Source: Simplicispira lacusdiani
GTDB taxonomy: Bacteria; Pseudomonadota; Gammaproteobacteria; Burkholderiales; Burkholderiaceae_C
Direction: 5' to 3'
DNA: 64,000 bases
Assembly: GCF_003604195.1 (NCBI RefSeq)
Contig: NZ_QXGR01000004.1
Coordinates: 124,001-188,000 of the forward strand
The position numbers and the translations under genes were made by a program. Below are positions 13,636-21,611 of this stretch, one piece after another; position 1 is the stretch's first letter, and every line of letters begins with the position of its first letter. The notes under the pieces are model-generated. The model was given only the letters and a program-made list of their open reading frames with translations, did not search any database and was not told where the DNA came from.

Positions 13636-15363
13636 TCAAACCACGATGGTGTCAAACAAGGAAGCCGGCGCCTGCAACTGGCCCGACTTGCGGAAGTGCA
13701 CGGTGAAGGCGTTGCCCTCCATGTCGCCGCGCTGCGTCATGCGCTGAATGCGCTGGTAGCTGATGGAGGCGCCATGGCGTTCGCACAGTTCGCGGCAAAT
13801 GTACAGGCCCAGGCCGCTGGAGCGGCTCTCGGAGGAGAAAAAGGGCTCGAACAGGTGGCGCTCGACCGACTGGTCCATGGGCGGGCCGTCGCTCCAGACC
13901 TGCACGCTGGCCTGCCCTGGCGCGTGCAGGCGCGTGGTCAGCTGCAGCGAGTCGGGCATCTGACCCATGAAGCGCAGCGCATTGTCGAGCAGGTTGACGA
14001 GCACGCGGCGCAGGTGCTCGGCATCGAATTCCACGTGCATCTGTTCGGTGTCCAGCGCCACCACGGCCTGGCGCCGCGCCGGGTCGTGGCCGCTCCAGTC
14101 GCGCCAGATCTGGGCCACGCTCTCGTCCAGCGCGACCGTGGATGCGGGGGCATGGCTGATCTGGTGCTGGACGCGGGCGATGTCGAGGATTTCCTCGGCG
14201 ATCCGCGCGAGGCGGTCGGCATTCTGCTGCACCATGTGCGTGAGCCGTTTCTGGCCCGGGTCATGCAGGTCTTCCTCCAGCAGCGCATTGGCCTGGACGA
14301 TGGCGGCCAGCGGGTTGCGGATCTCGTGCGCCACGGCGGCCGACATGCGGCCCATGGCGGCGAGCTTTTCCGTGCGCAGCCGGGCCTGCATCTCGCGCAG
14401 GTCGTGCAGGAACATCACGCACAGGCGGGCTCCGGCGGGGCCCGTGGCGGCGCGGCGCGGGGCCGTCAGCCAGGTGCGCGCGTGCAGACCGATCGGGCTC
14501 TGCCCCTCGCTGACCAGGTTCACATCGGCCACCTGGGGCTGCTCCAGGTGGAAGGTATGGTGAGCCAGCGCCACGAGGGGCTGCCAGGGGGCGCTCTGCA
14601 CCAAGGTGAAAGGCGGGGCCGAGCCCGGGGTGCAGCCCAGCAGCTGCAGTCCGGCCGGGTTGGCGGTGCGCACGGTGAATTCCTCGTCCACCACCAGCAC
14701 GCCATCCGTCAGGTTCTGGATCACGAGGGCGCTGACCTGGCTCTGCATCTGGGCCGCGGCCTTGTTGTGCTGCGCGATCTGCTGCTCGCGCACCAGCCGG
14801 GACGCCAGCTGATGCACCAGGAAGGCGGCGATAAAGTAACCCGTGCCCGTCAGCGCGGCCTGCAGGTAGCGCTGCGCCGCATCGCCGCCCAGGCCTTGCG
14901 TATCCAGCCATCCCGCCCAGGCCAGCAGCAGCAGGGTGACCGCCGCCGTGGTGCCCAGCGCCAGCGTGAGCGTGCCCAGCACCGAGGCCATGAGGATGGG
15001 CAGGCCGAACAGGGGCGTGAAGCTCATGCCGCCGGTGTGCAGCAGCTGCAGCGCGCTGATGGCGGCCAGGTCCACGCCGATCGATGGCAGCCAGTGCAGG
15101 CCCGAATGCGGCGGCGGCGGCGCATGCCGCCCCGCCACGCGCAGCGAGACCGTTGCCACCAGGTAGGCCAGGCAGGTGGCGAGCACCAGGGGTTCGGGGG
15201 TGTGGTTGAGCGCCTGCCCCAGTGCCTGCAGCAGCAGCAGCGCCAGGGCCACCATGGCACGGCCCGTCAGAAAGCCGTGCCACAGGCGCAGGAAGGGGGT
15301 GTCGTCCAGGGCCAGCGGCAGGGCGGCCATGCCAGGTGTCTGCGGTGCCGGTTCAGCGCGCAT
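13636..15363 (-). CDS. pilS: PAS-containing membrane sensor histidine kinase PilS
   Basis: 575 residues. The first 190 residues hold about six hydrophobic helices, the architecture of PilS, followed by a PAS domain (about 200-320), an HisKA domain with the H-box AAVAHEIRNPLAA (phospho-accepting His near 346) and an HATPase domain with N-box LLDNALRF and G-box SGLGLYICRELCERHG. It senses pilin levels in the membrane in Pseudomonas and phosphorylates PilR. Its N-terminal 11 bases overlap the end of the preceding small gene and its stop is one base from the pilR start, so the block is a single tightly coupled operon. Confidence 0.93.
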   Translation of the reverse strand: MRAEPAPQTPGMAALPLALDDTPFLRLWHGFLTGRAMVALALLLLQALGQALNHTPEPLVLATCLAYLVATVSLRVAGRHAPPPPHSGLHWLPSIGVDLAAISALQLLHTGGMSFTPLFGLPILMASVLGTLTLALGTTAAVTLLLLAWAGWLDTQGLGGDAAQRYLQAALTGTGYFIAAFLVHQLASRLVREQQIAQHNKAAAQMQSQVSALVIQNLTDGVLVVDEEFTVRTANPAGLQLLGCTPGSAPPFTLVQSAPWQPLVALAHHTFHLEQPQVADVNLVSEGQSPIGLHARTWLTAPRRAATGPAGARLCVMFLHDLREMQARLRTEKLAAMGRMSAAVAHEIRNPLAAIVQANALLEEDLHDPGQKRLTHMVQQNADRLARIAEEILDIARVQHQISHAPASTVALDESVAQIWRDWSGHDPARRQAVVALDTEQMHVEFDAEHLRRVLVNLLDNALRFMGQMPDSLQLTTRLHAPGQASVQVWSDGPPMDQSVERHLFEPFFSSESRSSGLGLYICRELCERHGASISYQRIQRMTQRGDMEGNAFTVHFRKSGQLQAPASLFDTIVV

Positions 15364-15577
15364 CTTGCCGCTGGTGCTCGGCGCAGCAGTAGCTGCGCGG
15401 CCCGCTGGTCAAGGCATCGGCGCGCGGCAGGTGCACGCCGCAGTGGGCGCAGGCCACCATGTCTTGCGGTGCGGGTGGCTGGCGCGGGGCTTCGGTGCGC
15501 GACATCGTGGCGCGGCGTTGGCCGCGCCACCAGGCATAGGCCACCACGAGAACGGCCAGCAGCACGAGGTATTTCAT
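15353..15577 (-). CDS. small membrane-anchored zinc-ribbon protein, PP0621 family
   Basis: 74 residues from the ATG at 15577. A single N-terminal transmembrane helix (KYLVLLAVLVVAYAWW) is followed by a basic, Pro-rich linker and a zinc-binding C terminus with a CAHC pair and a CC pair (YCCAEH). It matches the short PP0621-type family in size and layout; no function is established. It overlaps the cytochrome c assembly gene by four bases (ATGA) and pilS by eleven, linking pilSR to that gene in one transcript. Confidence 0.8.
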   Translation of the reverse strand: MKYLVLLAVLVVAYAWWRGQRRATMSRTEAPRQPPAPQDMVACAHCGVHLPRADALTSGPRSYCCAEHQRQDAR

Positions 15578-16371
15578 GCGCCGCGTCCCAGGATCACTTC
15601 GAGGGCGAAGCGCGAGCCCACATAGGCCAGCAGCAGCAGCGCGGCGCCCGCATAGAGCATGCGCCGTGCGCTGCGGCCGCGCCAGCCAAAGCGCGAGCGC
15701 CCGAGCAGCAGCGCGGCGAAGGTCAGCCACGACAGCAGCGAGAACACGGCCTTGTGGTCCCAGCGCCAGGCGCGGCCGTACAGGGCCTCGCTGAACAGCA
15801 TGCCGGCGGCCAGGGTGGCCGTCAGCAGCACGAAGCCGGCGGTCACGAAACGGAAGGTGAGGCGCTCCAGCGTCAGCAGGGGCATGCCGCTGTGCGGGTC
15901 CACGGCCAGGCGGATGCGGCGCTCGGCGCGCGTCATCAGGGCCGCGTGCACCACGGCGGCGGCCAGCAGCCCGTAGGCCGAGATGCCCAGCGCCAGGTGC
16001 AGCGGCAGCCAGGCCGAGCTGGAGGCGTGCAGGGCCTGGCCCGGGAATGCCAGCGCCAGCAGCACGGCGGCGGCGCCCAGCGCCGCCAGGGCCCAGCGCG
16101 CCTGCAGCTGCGGGAAGAGCTGGTGTTCGATGGCGTACACGGTGAGCACCAGCCAGGCCGTGACCGACAGGGCCGGCGCGAAGCCGAAGCGGGGCGTGGC
16201 CTCCAGCATGCTCCAGCCCAGCGCCGCCGCATGCAGCGCCCAGGCCAGCCACAGGGCCGTGCGCGCGCCTTGGTCCTGCAGGCGCCGGGCGGCCACCGCC
16301 GGGATGGCATAGGCGAGGGCCGCCGCGATACCGAGCAGCAGACTGGCAGGGGAGCTACTAGCTAAAATCAT
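15574..16371 (-). CDS. cytochrome c assembly (CcsA/YpjD-type) inner-membrane protein
   Basis: 265 residues with about eight hydrophobic helices. The start ATG at 16371 is preferred to an in-frame GTG at 16377. The family motif WDHKAVFSLLSWLTF near the C-terminal third matches CcsA/YpjD proteins; histidines in the helices (for example PLHLALGISAYG) suit haem handling. CcsA-type proteins take part in haem delivery to apocytochromes, but stand-alone YpjD paralogues beside ffh are poorly characterised. It is the first gene of the overlapping block that runs into pilSR-ampD, and is divergent from ffh with 89 bp between. Confidence 0.85.
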   Translation of the reverse strand: MILASSSPASLLLGIAAALAYAIPAVAARRLQDQGARTALWLAWALHAAALGWSMLEATPRFGFAPALSVTAWLVLTVYAIEHQLFPQLQARWALAALGAAAVLLALAFPGQALHASSSAWLPLHLALGISAYGLLAAAVVHAALMTRAERRIRLAVDPHSGMPLLTLERLTFRFVTAGFVLLTATLAAGMLFSEALYGRAWRWDHKAVFSLLSWLTFAALLLGRSRFGWRGRSARRMLYAGAALLLLAYVGSRFALEVILGRGA

Positions 16372-16460
16372 GGTCACAGTTTACCTTTCGCCCAGGGCCC
16401 GTGCCCCGGCGCAACCCCTCCCGCCGCCCCCGATCGCGGGCCCACCCGAGAAGACCCGAC

Positions 16461-17837
16461 ATGGCCTCCGCCCTTACCGACAAACTTTCGCGCCTCGTCA
16501 AGGAGATGCGCGGCCAGGCCCGCATCACCGAATCCAACGTGCAGGACATGCTGCGCGAGGTGCGCATGGCCCTGCTCGAAGCCGACGTGGCCCTGCCGGT
16601 GGTGCGGGATTTCATCGCCCGCGTGAAGGAGAAGGCGCTGGGCCAGGAGGTGCTGGGTTCGCTCAAGCCCGGCCAGGCGCTGGTGGGCATCGTCAACAAG
16701 GAGCTGGCCGCCACGATGGGCGAGGGCGTGAGCGACATCAATCTCGCCGCCCAACCTCCCGCCGTGATCCTGATGGCCGGCCTGCAGGGCGCGGGCAAGA
16801 CCACCACCACGGCCAAACTGGCCAAGCACCTGATCGAGAAGCGCAAGAAGAAGGTGCTCACCGTCTCGGGCGACGTGTACCGCCCGGCCGCCATCGAGCA
16901 GCTCAAGACCGTGACCAGGCAGGCCGGCGCCGAGTGGTTCCCGAGCACGCCCGACCAGAAACCCCACGACATCGCCGTGGCGGCGCTCGATTACGCCAAG
17001 AAGCACTACTTCGACGTGCTGCTGGTCGACACCGCCGGCCGCCTGGCCATCGACGAGGCGCTGATGCAGGAAATCAAGGACCTGCATGCCACGCTGAACC
17101 CGGTCGAGACGCTGTTCGTGGTCGATGCCATGCAGGGCCAGGACGCGGTGAACACGGCCAAGGCCTTCAAGGAGGCGCTGCCGCTGACCGGCATCGTGCT
17201 CACCAAGCTCGACGGCGATTCGCGCGGCGGCGCGGCGCTGTCGGTGCGCCAGGTGACCGGCGCGCCGATCAAGTTCGCCGGCGTGTCCGAGAAGATCGAC
17301 GGCCTGGAGGTGTTCGACGCCGAGCGCCACGCCGGCCGCATCCTGGGCATGGGCGACATCGTGGCCCTGGTCGAGCAGGTGGCTGCGGGCGTGGACATGG
17401 AGGCGGCGCAGAAGCTCGCCGCCAAGGTCAAGAGCGGCGACGGTTTCGACCTCAACGACTTCCTGGGCCAGCTGCAGCAGATGAAGCAGATAGGCGGGCT
17501 CTCCAGCCTCATGGACAAGCTGCCCGCCCAGCTCACGGCCAAGGCCGGCCAGGTGGACATGGACAAGGCCGAGAAGGACATCAAGCGCAAGGAAGGCATC
17601 ATCCAAAGCATGACGCCGCTGGAGCGCCGCAAGCCCGAGCTCATCAAGGCCACGCGCAAGAAGCGCATCGCCGCCGGTGCCGGCGTGCAGGTGTTCGAGG
17701 TCAACCGCCTGCTCAAGGAGTTCGAGCAGATGCAGGACATGATGAAGAAGATGAAGGGCGGCGGCCTCATGAAGCTCATGAAGAAGATGGGCGGCATGAA
17801 GGGCCTGGGCGGCGGCATGCCCAAGATGCCGTTCTGA
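16461..17837 (+). CDS. ffh: signal recognition particle protein (Ffh)
   Basis: 458 residues from the ATG at 16461; in-frame codons upstream back to 16401 are Arg/Pro-rich and look non-coding. The NG GTPase domain carries G1 GLQGAGKTTTTAKLAKHL, G3 DTAGR and G4 TKLDGD, and the C-terminal M domain is rich in methionine (MQDMMKKMKGG and a Gly/Met tail). Ffh binds 4.5S RNA and the signal sequences of nascent membrane proteins and docks to FtsY. It is monocistronic here, with a terminator 60 bp after its stop. Confidence 0.97.
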   Translation: MASALTDKLSRLVKEMRGQARITESNVQDMLREVRMALLEADVALPVVRDFIARVKEKALGQEVLGSLKPGQALVGIVNKELAATMGEGVSDINLAAQPPAVILMAGLQGAGKTTTTAKLAKHLIEKRKKKVLTVSGDVYRPAAIEQLKTVTRQAGAEWFPSTPDQKPHDIAVAALDYAKKHYFDVLLVDTAGRLAIDEALMQEIKDLHATLNPVETLFVVDAMQGQDAVNTAKAFKEALPLTGIVLTKLDGDSRGGAALSVRQVTGAPIKFAGVSEKIDGLEVFDAERHAGRILGMGDIVALVEQVAAGVDMEAAQKLAAKVKSGDGFDLNDFLGQLQQMKQIGGLSSLMDKLPAQLTAKAGQVDMDKAEKDIKRKEGIIQSMTPLERRKPELIKATRKKRIAAGAGVQVFEVNRLLKEFEQMQDMMKKMKGGGLMKLMKKMGGMKGLGGGMPKMPF

Positions 17838-17841
17838 GATT

Positions 17842-17891
17842 TTTGGCCTCCAGCGCTTGCCCGGCAAGCGCTGGCAGCTATCAAAACAAAA
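17842..17891 (-). repeat. dispersed intergenic repeat family 1, copy A
   Basis: On the minus strand it reads ATAGCTGCCAGCGCTTGC and then the complementary arm of an 11-bp perfect inverted repeat (17850-17860 with 17864-17874, 3-base loop). It lies directly after the ffh stop and before its terminator. Confidence 0.8.
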
Positions 17892-17896
17892 GCAAA

Positions 17897-17920
17897 AACC
17901 GGCGGTGAGCCGGTTTTTTT
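17897..17920 (+). terminator. rho-independent terminator of ffh
   Basis: AACCGGC (17897-17903) pairs with GCCGGTT (17909-17915) around a 5-base loop and runs into seven T residues ending at 17920. Confidence 0.9.
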
Positions 17921-17942
17921 GTGCGCGCAGCGCCTGGATCGT

Positions 17943-17998
17943 GCTATTTAAATGGTAGCTTCTCGCGCTTAGTGGAAAAGGATTTCAGATACAAAACA
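17943..17998 (+). repeat. dispersed intergenic repeat family 1, copy B
   Basis: Begins GCTATTTAAATGGTAGCT and continues with a GCGCTT core and a GATTTCAGATACAAAAC tail. It lacks the full second arm of the hairpin, so it looks like a decayed copy. It lies in the ffh-miaB gap only 52 bp from copy A and in the opposite orientation. Confidence 0.7.
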
Positions 17999-18006
17999 CT
18001 CTGAAA

Positions 18007-18029
18007 TGCCCGCCAATCAAGCGCGGGCA
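18007..18029 (-). terminator. weak candidate terminator of miaB
   Basis: On the minus strand TGCCCGC and GCGGGCA form a 7-bp stem with a 9-base loop 17 bases after the miaB stop, followed by only three T residues. Confidence 0.4.
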
Positions 18030-18045
18030 GCTCACTTTTTTAGCG

Positions 18046-19377
18046 TCATGCGTTGCGCGCCAGCACCTCGCCACGCAGCGTGTAGGCCTTGGCCTCGGTG
18101 ATGGTCACATCCACCATCTGGCCCACCAGGCGCTGGCCGCCGGCGAAGTTGACCACGCGGTTGCATTCGGTGCGGCCCATCAGTTCGTCGCCGTCGCGCT
18201 TGGAGGCGCCCTCGACCAGGATGCGCTGCACCTTGCCCACCAGGCTTTCGCTGATCGACTTGATGTTGCCGTTGATCACGGCCTGCAGCTCCTGCAGGCG
18301 GCGCAGCTTCACCTCGTGCGGCGTGTCGTCGTGCAGGTTCGCGGCGGGCGTGCCGGGGCGCGGGCTGAAGATGAAGCTGAACGAGTTGTCGAAATGGATA
18401 TCGTCGATGAGCTTCATCATCCTGGTGAAATCCTCCTCCGTCTCGCCGGGGAAGCCGACGATGAAGTCGCTGCTCATGGCCAGGTCGGGGCGGATGGCGC
18501 GCAGCTTGCGCACCGTGCTCTTGTATTCCATGGCCGTGTAGCCGCGCTTCATGGCCATGAGGATGCGGTCGCTGCCATGCTGCACCGGCAGGTGCAGGTG
18601 GTTGGCCAGCTTGGGAATGTTGGCATAGGCCTCTATCAGGCGCGGCGTGAACTCGTTGGGGTGGCTGGTGGTGAAGCGCAGGCGCTCGATGCCCGGGATC
18701 TCGGCCACGTATTCCAGCAGCAGCGCCAGGTCGGCCACCTCGCTCGTGCCACCCATGGCGCCGCGGTAGGCGTTCACGTTCTGGCCCAGCAGGGTGATCT
18801 CCTTCACGCCCTGGTCGGCCAGGCCGGCCACTTCGGCCAGCACGTCATCGAACGGGCGGCTCATCTCGTCGCCGCGCGTGTAGGGCACCACGCAGTAACT
18901 GCAGTACTTGCTGCAACCTTCCATGATGGAGACGAAGGCGCTGGCGCCCTCCACACGCGCGGGCGGCAGGTGGTCGAACTTCTCGATTTCGGGGAAGCTG
19001 ATGTCCACCTGCGGGCGATCCTGTCGCACACGCGCGCTCAGCAGCTCGGGCAGACGGTGCAGGGTCTGCGGGCCGAAGACGATGTCCACATAGGGCGCGC
19101 GCTTGATGATCTCCTCGCCCTCCTGGCTGGCCACGCAGCCGCCCACGCCGATCTTCACGCCGCGCTCCTTGAGGTGTTTGACGCGGCCCAGGTCGGAGAA
19201 CACCTTTTCCTGCGCCTTCTCGCGCACCGAGCAGGTGTTGAACAGGATCAGGTCGGCCTCCTCGGGGTCCTGGGTGGTCTCGTAGCCCTCGGCGGCGTGC
19301 ATCACGTCCACCATCTTGTCCGAGTCGTACTCGTTCATCTGGCAGCCGAAGGTTTTGATGAAGACTTTTTTGGCCAT
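18046..19377 (-). CDS. miaB: tRNA-2-methylthio-N6-dimethylallyladenosine synthase (MiaB)
   Basis: 443 residues. The N-terminal UPF0004 domain starts [19 protein letters not shown] with the cysteines for the auxiliary 4Fe-4S cluster, the radical-SAM cluster motif CSKYCSYC sits near residue 155, and a C-terminal TRAM domain follows. It adds the 2-methylthio group to i6A37 in tRNAs reading UNN codons. The gene stands alone, between the ffh repeats and a secreted protein of unknown function. Confidence 0.96.
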   Translation of the reverse strand: MAKKVFIKTFGCQMNEYDSDKMVDVMHAAEGYETTQDPEEADLILFNTCSVREKAQEKVFSDLGRVKHLKERGVKIGVGGCVASQEGEEIIKRAPYVDIVFGPQTLHRLPELLSARVRQDRPQVDISFPEIEKFDHLPPARVEGASAFVSIMEGCSKYCSYCVVPYTRGDEMSRPFDDVLAEVAGLADQGVKEITLLGQNVNAYRGAMGGTSEVADLALLLEYVAEIPGIERLRFTTSHPNEFTPRLIEAYANIPKLANHLHLPVQHGSDRILMAMKRGYTAMEYKSTVRKLRAIRPDLAMSSDFIVGFPGETEEDFTRMMKLIDDIHFDNSFSFIFSPRPGTPAANLHDDTPHEVKLRRLQELQAVINGNIKSISESLVGKVQRILVEGASKRDGDELMGRTECNRVVNFAGGQRLVGQMVDVTITEAKAYTLRGEVLARNA

Positions 19378-19482
19378 GGGGCAAATCTCGCGGGGAATAG
19401 GATGAATGCGCGGCGCCCGCCAGGGTGCCCGGTGAGGGGCGGGGCGGGTGCCGTGGAGGGGCGGAGCCGAAAAGGGCGCCGC

Positions 19483-19920
19483 TCAGCGGGTGGGCTTGTC
19501 CGAGGCGAAGCCGAAATTACGCACCACGCCGGCGCCGGCGCGGGGCTGCGTGGCCTCGACGGTGCTCAGGATCCAGGCGGTCAGCAGCATGCCCGTGCTT
19601 TGCTCGATGAGGTAGTTCACGGTGTACTGGTTGCCGACCACGTTGTGCGCCATGACCAGCGTGTTCTGCGGGCTCAGCAGCCGCAGGCCCGGCGCCAGGC
19701 GCACCGCGCGCCCATCGATTTCGGCCGTGCCCGGGGAGGTGATGACCAGCGTGCCGCGCAGCGCGGCGTCCGGAAAGTTGCGCTCCGATCCCATGGAATG
19801 CTGCACCGTGTTCTGCGCCACGGCCGGCGTGCAGAGCAGCGCGCCGCCGCACAGCGCGGCCAGCAGCAAGGGGGCCACGCGGACGTGGGAGGGGTGGGGG
19901 GCGGTGGGGCAGCGGTTCAT
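19483..19920 (-). CDS. hypothetical secreted protein
   Basis: 145 residues from the ATG at 19920; an ATG at 19929 would add three. A signal peptide is clear: positively charged start, hydrophobic core LLLAALCGGALLC and a likely cleavage after AVAQ. The mature part (about 110 residues) looks like a small beta-rich domain (LRGTLVITSPGTAEIDGRAV, LAPGLRLLSPQN), but I recognise no named family. It is expected in the periplasm. It reads in the same direction as miaB, 105 bp away, and may share its transcript. Confidence 0.65.
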   Translation of the reverse strand: MNRCPTAPHPSHVRVAPLLLAALCGGALLCTPAVAQNTVQHSMGSERNFPDAALRGTLVITSPGTAEIDGRAVRLAPGLRLLSPQNTLVMAHNVVGNQYTVNYLIEQSTGMLLTAWILSTVEATQPRAGAGVVRNFGFASDKPTR

Positions 19921-19961
19921 GGTGTACATCCAGGGGCTGAAGCCGCAATTCTACGGGCCCG

Positions 19962-20000
19962 CCCGGCAAAAGGCTTCCCCCACGAAGGCCTTTTGCCGGG
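19962..20000 (-). other. perfect 13-bp hairpin after the universal stress gene
   Basis: CCCGGCAAAAGGC (19962-19974) pairs without mismatch with GCCTTTTGCCGGG (19988-20000), 13-base loop. It begins 11 bases after the stop of the universal stress gene on the minus strand and 42 bases before the next start. No T tract follows, so it is either a factor-dependent end or an mRNA-stabilising structure. Confidence 0.65.
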
Positions 20001-20011
20001 AAAGGGCCGGG

Positions 20012-20455
20012 TCAGTGCAGCACCAGCACCGGCAGTTTGCTGCGGGCGATGATGGTCTTGGTGTGCGAGCCGAACAGGAATTCGCCCAGCGGGCCACGCC
20101 CGTGGGTGACCATCACGATCATGTCGCAACCCGCCTTTTCGGCCTCGTCCATGATGGCCTGGTCCACGGAGTAGGCGGTCACATGCGATGCGGTGAAGGA
20201 AACGCCCGCGGCCTGGGCGCGCTGCGCGAACTGGTCGAGCAGGGTCTTGGCGTGGGCCTCGTTCTTCGATTCGTGGCGCTGGATGCGTTCGGCCGAGGTC
20301 TGGGCGTCGTTGCTCATCACCGACAGCGGCAGGTCGGGCTCGACCACGAAGCCGGTGATGGCCGCGCCCAGCTGCCGGGCCAGCGCGATGCTGCCGTCCA
20401 TGGCGCGGTGGGACAGTTCGGAACCATCCACGGGGACGAAAAGGTTCTTGTACAC
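20012..20455 (-). CDS. universal stress protein (UspA family)
   Basis: 147 residues from a GTG at 20455, chosen because AGGAGA lies five bases upstream and the product then begins YKNLFVPVDGSE, the normal UspA start; upstream in-frame codons look non-coding. The C-terminal ATP-binding loop is close to the family motif G-x2-G-x9-G-S (THGRGPLGEFLFGS), with the first glycine replaced. These cytoplasmic alpha/beta proteins help cells survive starvation and oxidative stress, often as ATP-binding switches. It stands alone between a 13-bp hairpin and the tRNA terminator. Confidence 0.9.
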   Translation of the reverse strand: MYKNLFVPVDGSELSHRAMDGSIALARQLGAAITGFVVEPDLPLSVMSNDAQTSAERIQRHESKNEAHAKTLLDQFAQRAQAAGVSFTASHVTAYSVDQAIMDEAEKAGCDMIVMVTHGRGPLGEFLFGSHTKTIIARSKLPVLVLH

Positions 20456-20628
20456 GGTATCTCCTGGAAAAACCGCCGGGCCGATGCGAATGGCATGGGC
20501 GCGGGCATGGGCAGACGGCCTGCGCAACCCTCGGGATGGGCCGCCCACGACAGTGTCTCCCATGGCGGGGGCCGTGGGGCTGTGGATGCTACGTATGGAA
20601 AATGGGCGCGGGCCGGACGACGGGCCAA

Positions 20629-20660
20629 GAAAAAACCCACAGTGTCGCCACTGTGGGTTT
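20629..20660 (-). terminator. terminator of tRNA-Met
   Basis: On the minus strand AAACCCACAGTG and CACTGTGGGTTT form a 12-bp perfect stem with a 4-base loop (20633-20660) leading into a T run. It starts five bases after the tRNA 3' end. Confidence 0.9.
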
Positions 20661-20664
20661 GATT

Positions 20665-20741
20665 TGGTGGTGGTACCGGGACTTGAACCTGGGACATCAG
20701 CATTATGAATGCTGCGCTCTAACCAACTGAGCTATACCACC
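20665..20741 (-). tRNA. tRNA-Met (anticodon CAT), probably elongator
   Basis: 77 bases including an encoded CCA. The acceptor stem GGTGGTA/TACCACC, the D arm (GCTC/GAGC with AGTTGGTTA loop) and the anticodon stem CAGCA/TGCTG around TTCATAA are fully paired. The T arm reads CCAGG-TTCAAGT-CCCGG, which leaves an A-C mismatch at the third pair of the T stem. CAT could also be the lysidine-modified tRNA-Ile2; the overall sequence resembles elongator Met more. The first pair G-C rules out the initiator type. Confidence 0.9.
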
Positions 20742-20752
20742 GTAAGACCAAA

Positions 20753-20758
20753 ATTATA
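20753..20758 (-). promoter_or_regulatory. -10 element of the tRNA-Met promoter
   Basis: A perfect TATAAT on the minus strand ends 12 bases before the tRNA 5' end, inside an AT-rich island. The -35 would fall in the end of the enoyl-CoA hydratase gene, where no good TTGACA is seen. Confidence 0.5.
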
Positions 20759-20769
20759 TAACAAAAAAA

Positions 20770-21549
20770 TCACTGGTGCGTGAATTGGGCCTTGCGCTTG
20801 TTCACGAAGGCGTCCATGCCTTCCTTCTGGTCCTGGGTGGCGAACAGCGAATGGAACAGGCGGCGCTCGAACATCACGCCGTCGTTCAGCGTGCCCTCGA
20901 AGGCGCGGTTCACCGACTCCTTGGCGGCCATCACGGCGATCTGCGAGAAGTCCGCGATGATGAGCGCGGCGCCCAGGGCCTCGTCCATGAGCTTGTCGTA
21001 GGGCACGACGCGGCTGACCAGGCCGGCGCGCTCGGCCTCTTGCGCGTCCATCATGCGGCCCGTCAGGCACAGGTCCATGGCCTTGGACTTGCCCACGGCG
21101 CGCGGCAGGCGCTGCGTGCCGCCCGCGCCGGGGATCACGCCCAGCTTGATCTCGGGCTGGCCGAAGCGGGCGTTGTCGGCGGCGATGATGAAGTCGCACA
21201 TCATGGCCAGCTCGCAGCCGCCGCCCAGGGCAAAGCCGCTCACGGCGGCGATCACGGGCTTGCGGATGCTGCGGATGGTTTCCCAGTTGCGCGTGATGAA
21301 ATCGCCCTTGTACGCGTCGGCGAAGCTGTACTTGGCCATGGCGGTGATGTCGGCGCCGGCCGCGAAGGCCTTCTCGCTGCCCGTGACGATGATGCAGCCG
21401 ATCTTCTCGTCGGCATCGAAGGCCTTGAGCGCCTGGCCCAGCTCGTCCATCAGCTGGTCGTTCAGCGCGTTGAGCGCCTTGGGGCGGTTGAGGGTGATGA
21501 TGCCGACCTTCTCGGCTTCGGTGCGTACTTCGATGACTTCGTAGGCCAT
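20770..21549 (-). CDS. enoyl-CoA hydratase/isomerase (crotonase family)
   Basis: 259 residues from the ATG at 21549 ([10 protein letters not shown]); the open frame runs further upstream but only as a shadow of the peptidase gene. Crotonase hallmarks are the oxyanion-hole stretch [33 protein letters not shown] and [20 protein letters not shown] with both catalytic glutamates. It hydrates trans-2-enoyl-CoA in fatty-acid or short-chain acyl-CoA breakdown in the cytoplasm. No other beta-oxidation gene is next to it, and it stands just upstream of the tRNA on the same strand, possibly read through into it. Confidence 0.93.
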   Translation of the reverse strand: MAYEVIEVRTEAEKVGIITLNRPKALNALNDQLMDELGQALKAFDADEKIGCIIVTGSEKAFAAGADITAMAKYSFADAYKGDFITRNWETIRSIRKPVIAAVSGFALGGGCELAMMCDFIIAADNARFGQPEIKLGVIPGAGGTQRLPRAVGKSKAMDLCLTGRMMDAQEAERAGLVSRVVPYDKLMDEALGAALIIADFSQIAVMAAKESVNRAFEGTLNDGVMFERRLFHSLFATQDQKEGMDAFVNKRKAQFTHQ

Positions 21550-21611
21550 GGTGTCTTCCAGTCGTTGTAACAAAACCGTGAAACTATAACCAAGCACCGC
21601 CGGGTGTCTGG

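Noticed and set aside
13558..16365. 935-codon open frame opposite pilS/pilR and the cytochrome assembly gene
   Set aside because: It runs antisense to well-supported genes, is Gln/Arg/Gly/His-rich, and shows no recognisable domain; long shadow frames are expected in GC-rich DNA.
16354..16372. AGCTACTAGCTAAAAT at the start of the CcsA/YpjD gene as a seventh family 1 repeat copy
   Set aside because: Only the TAGCT motif is shared and the GCGCTT part is absent; too short to call.
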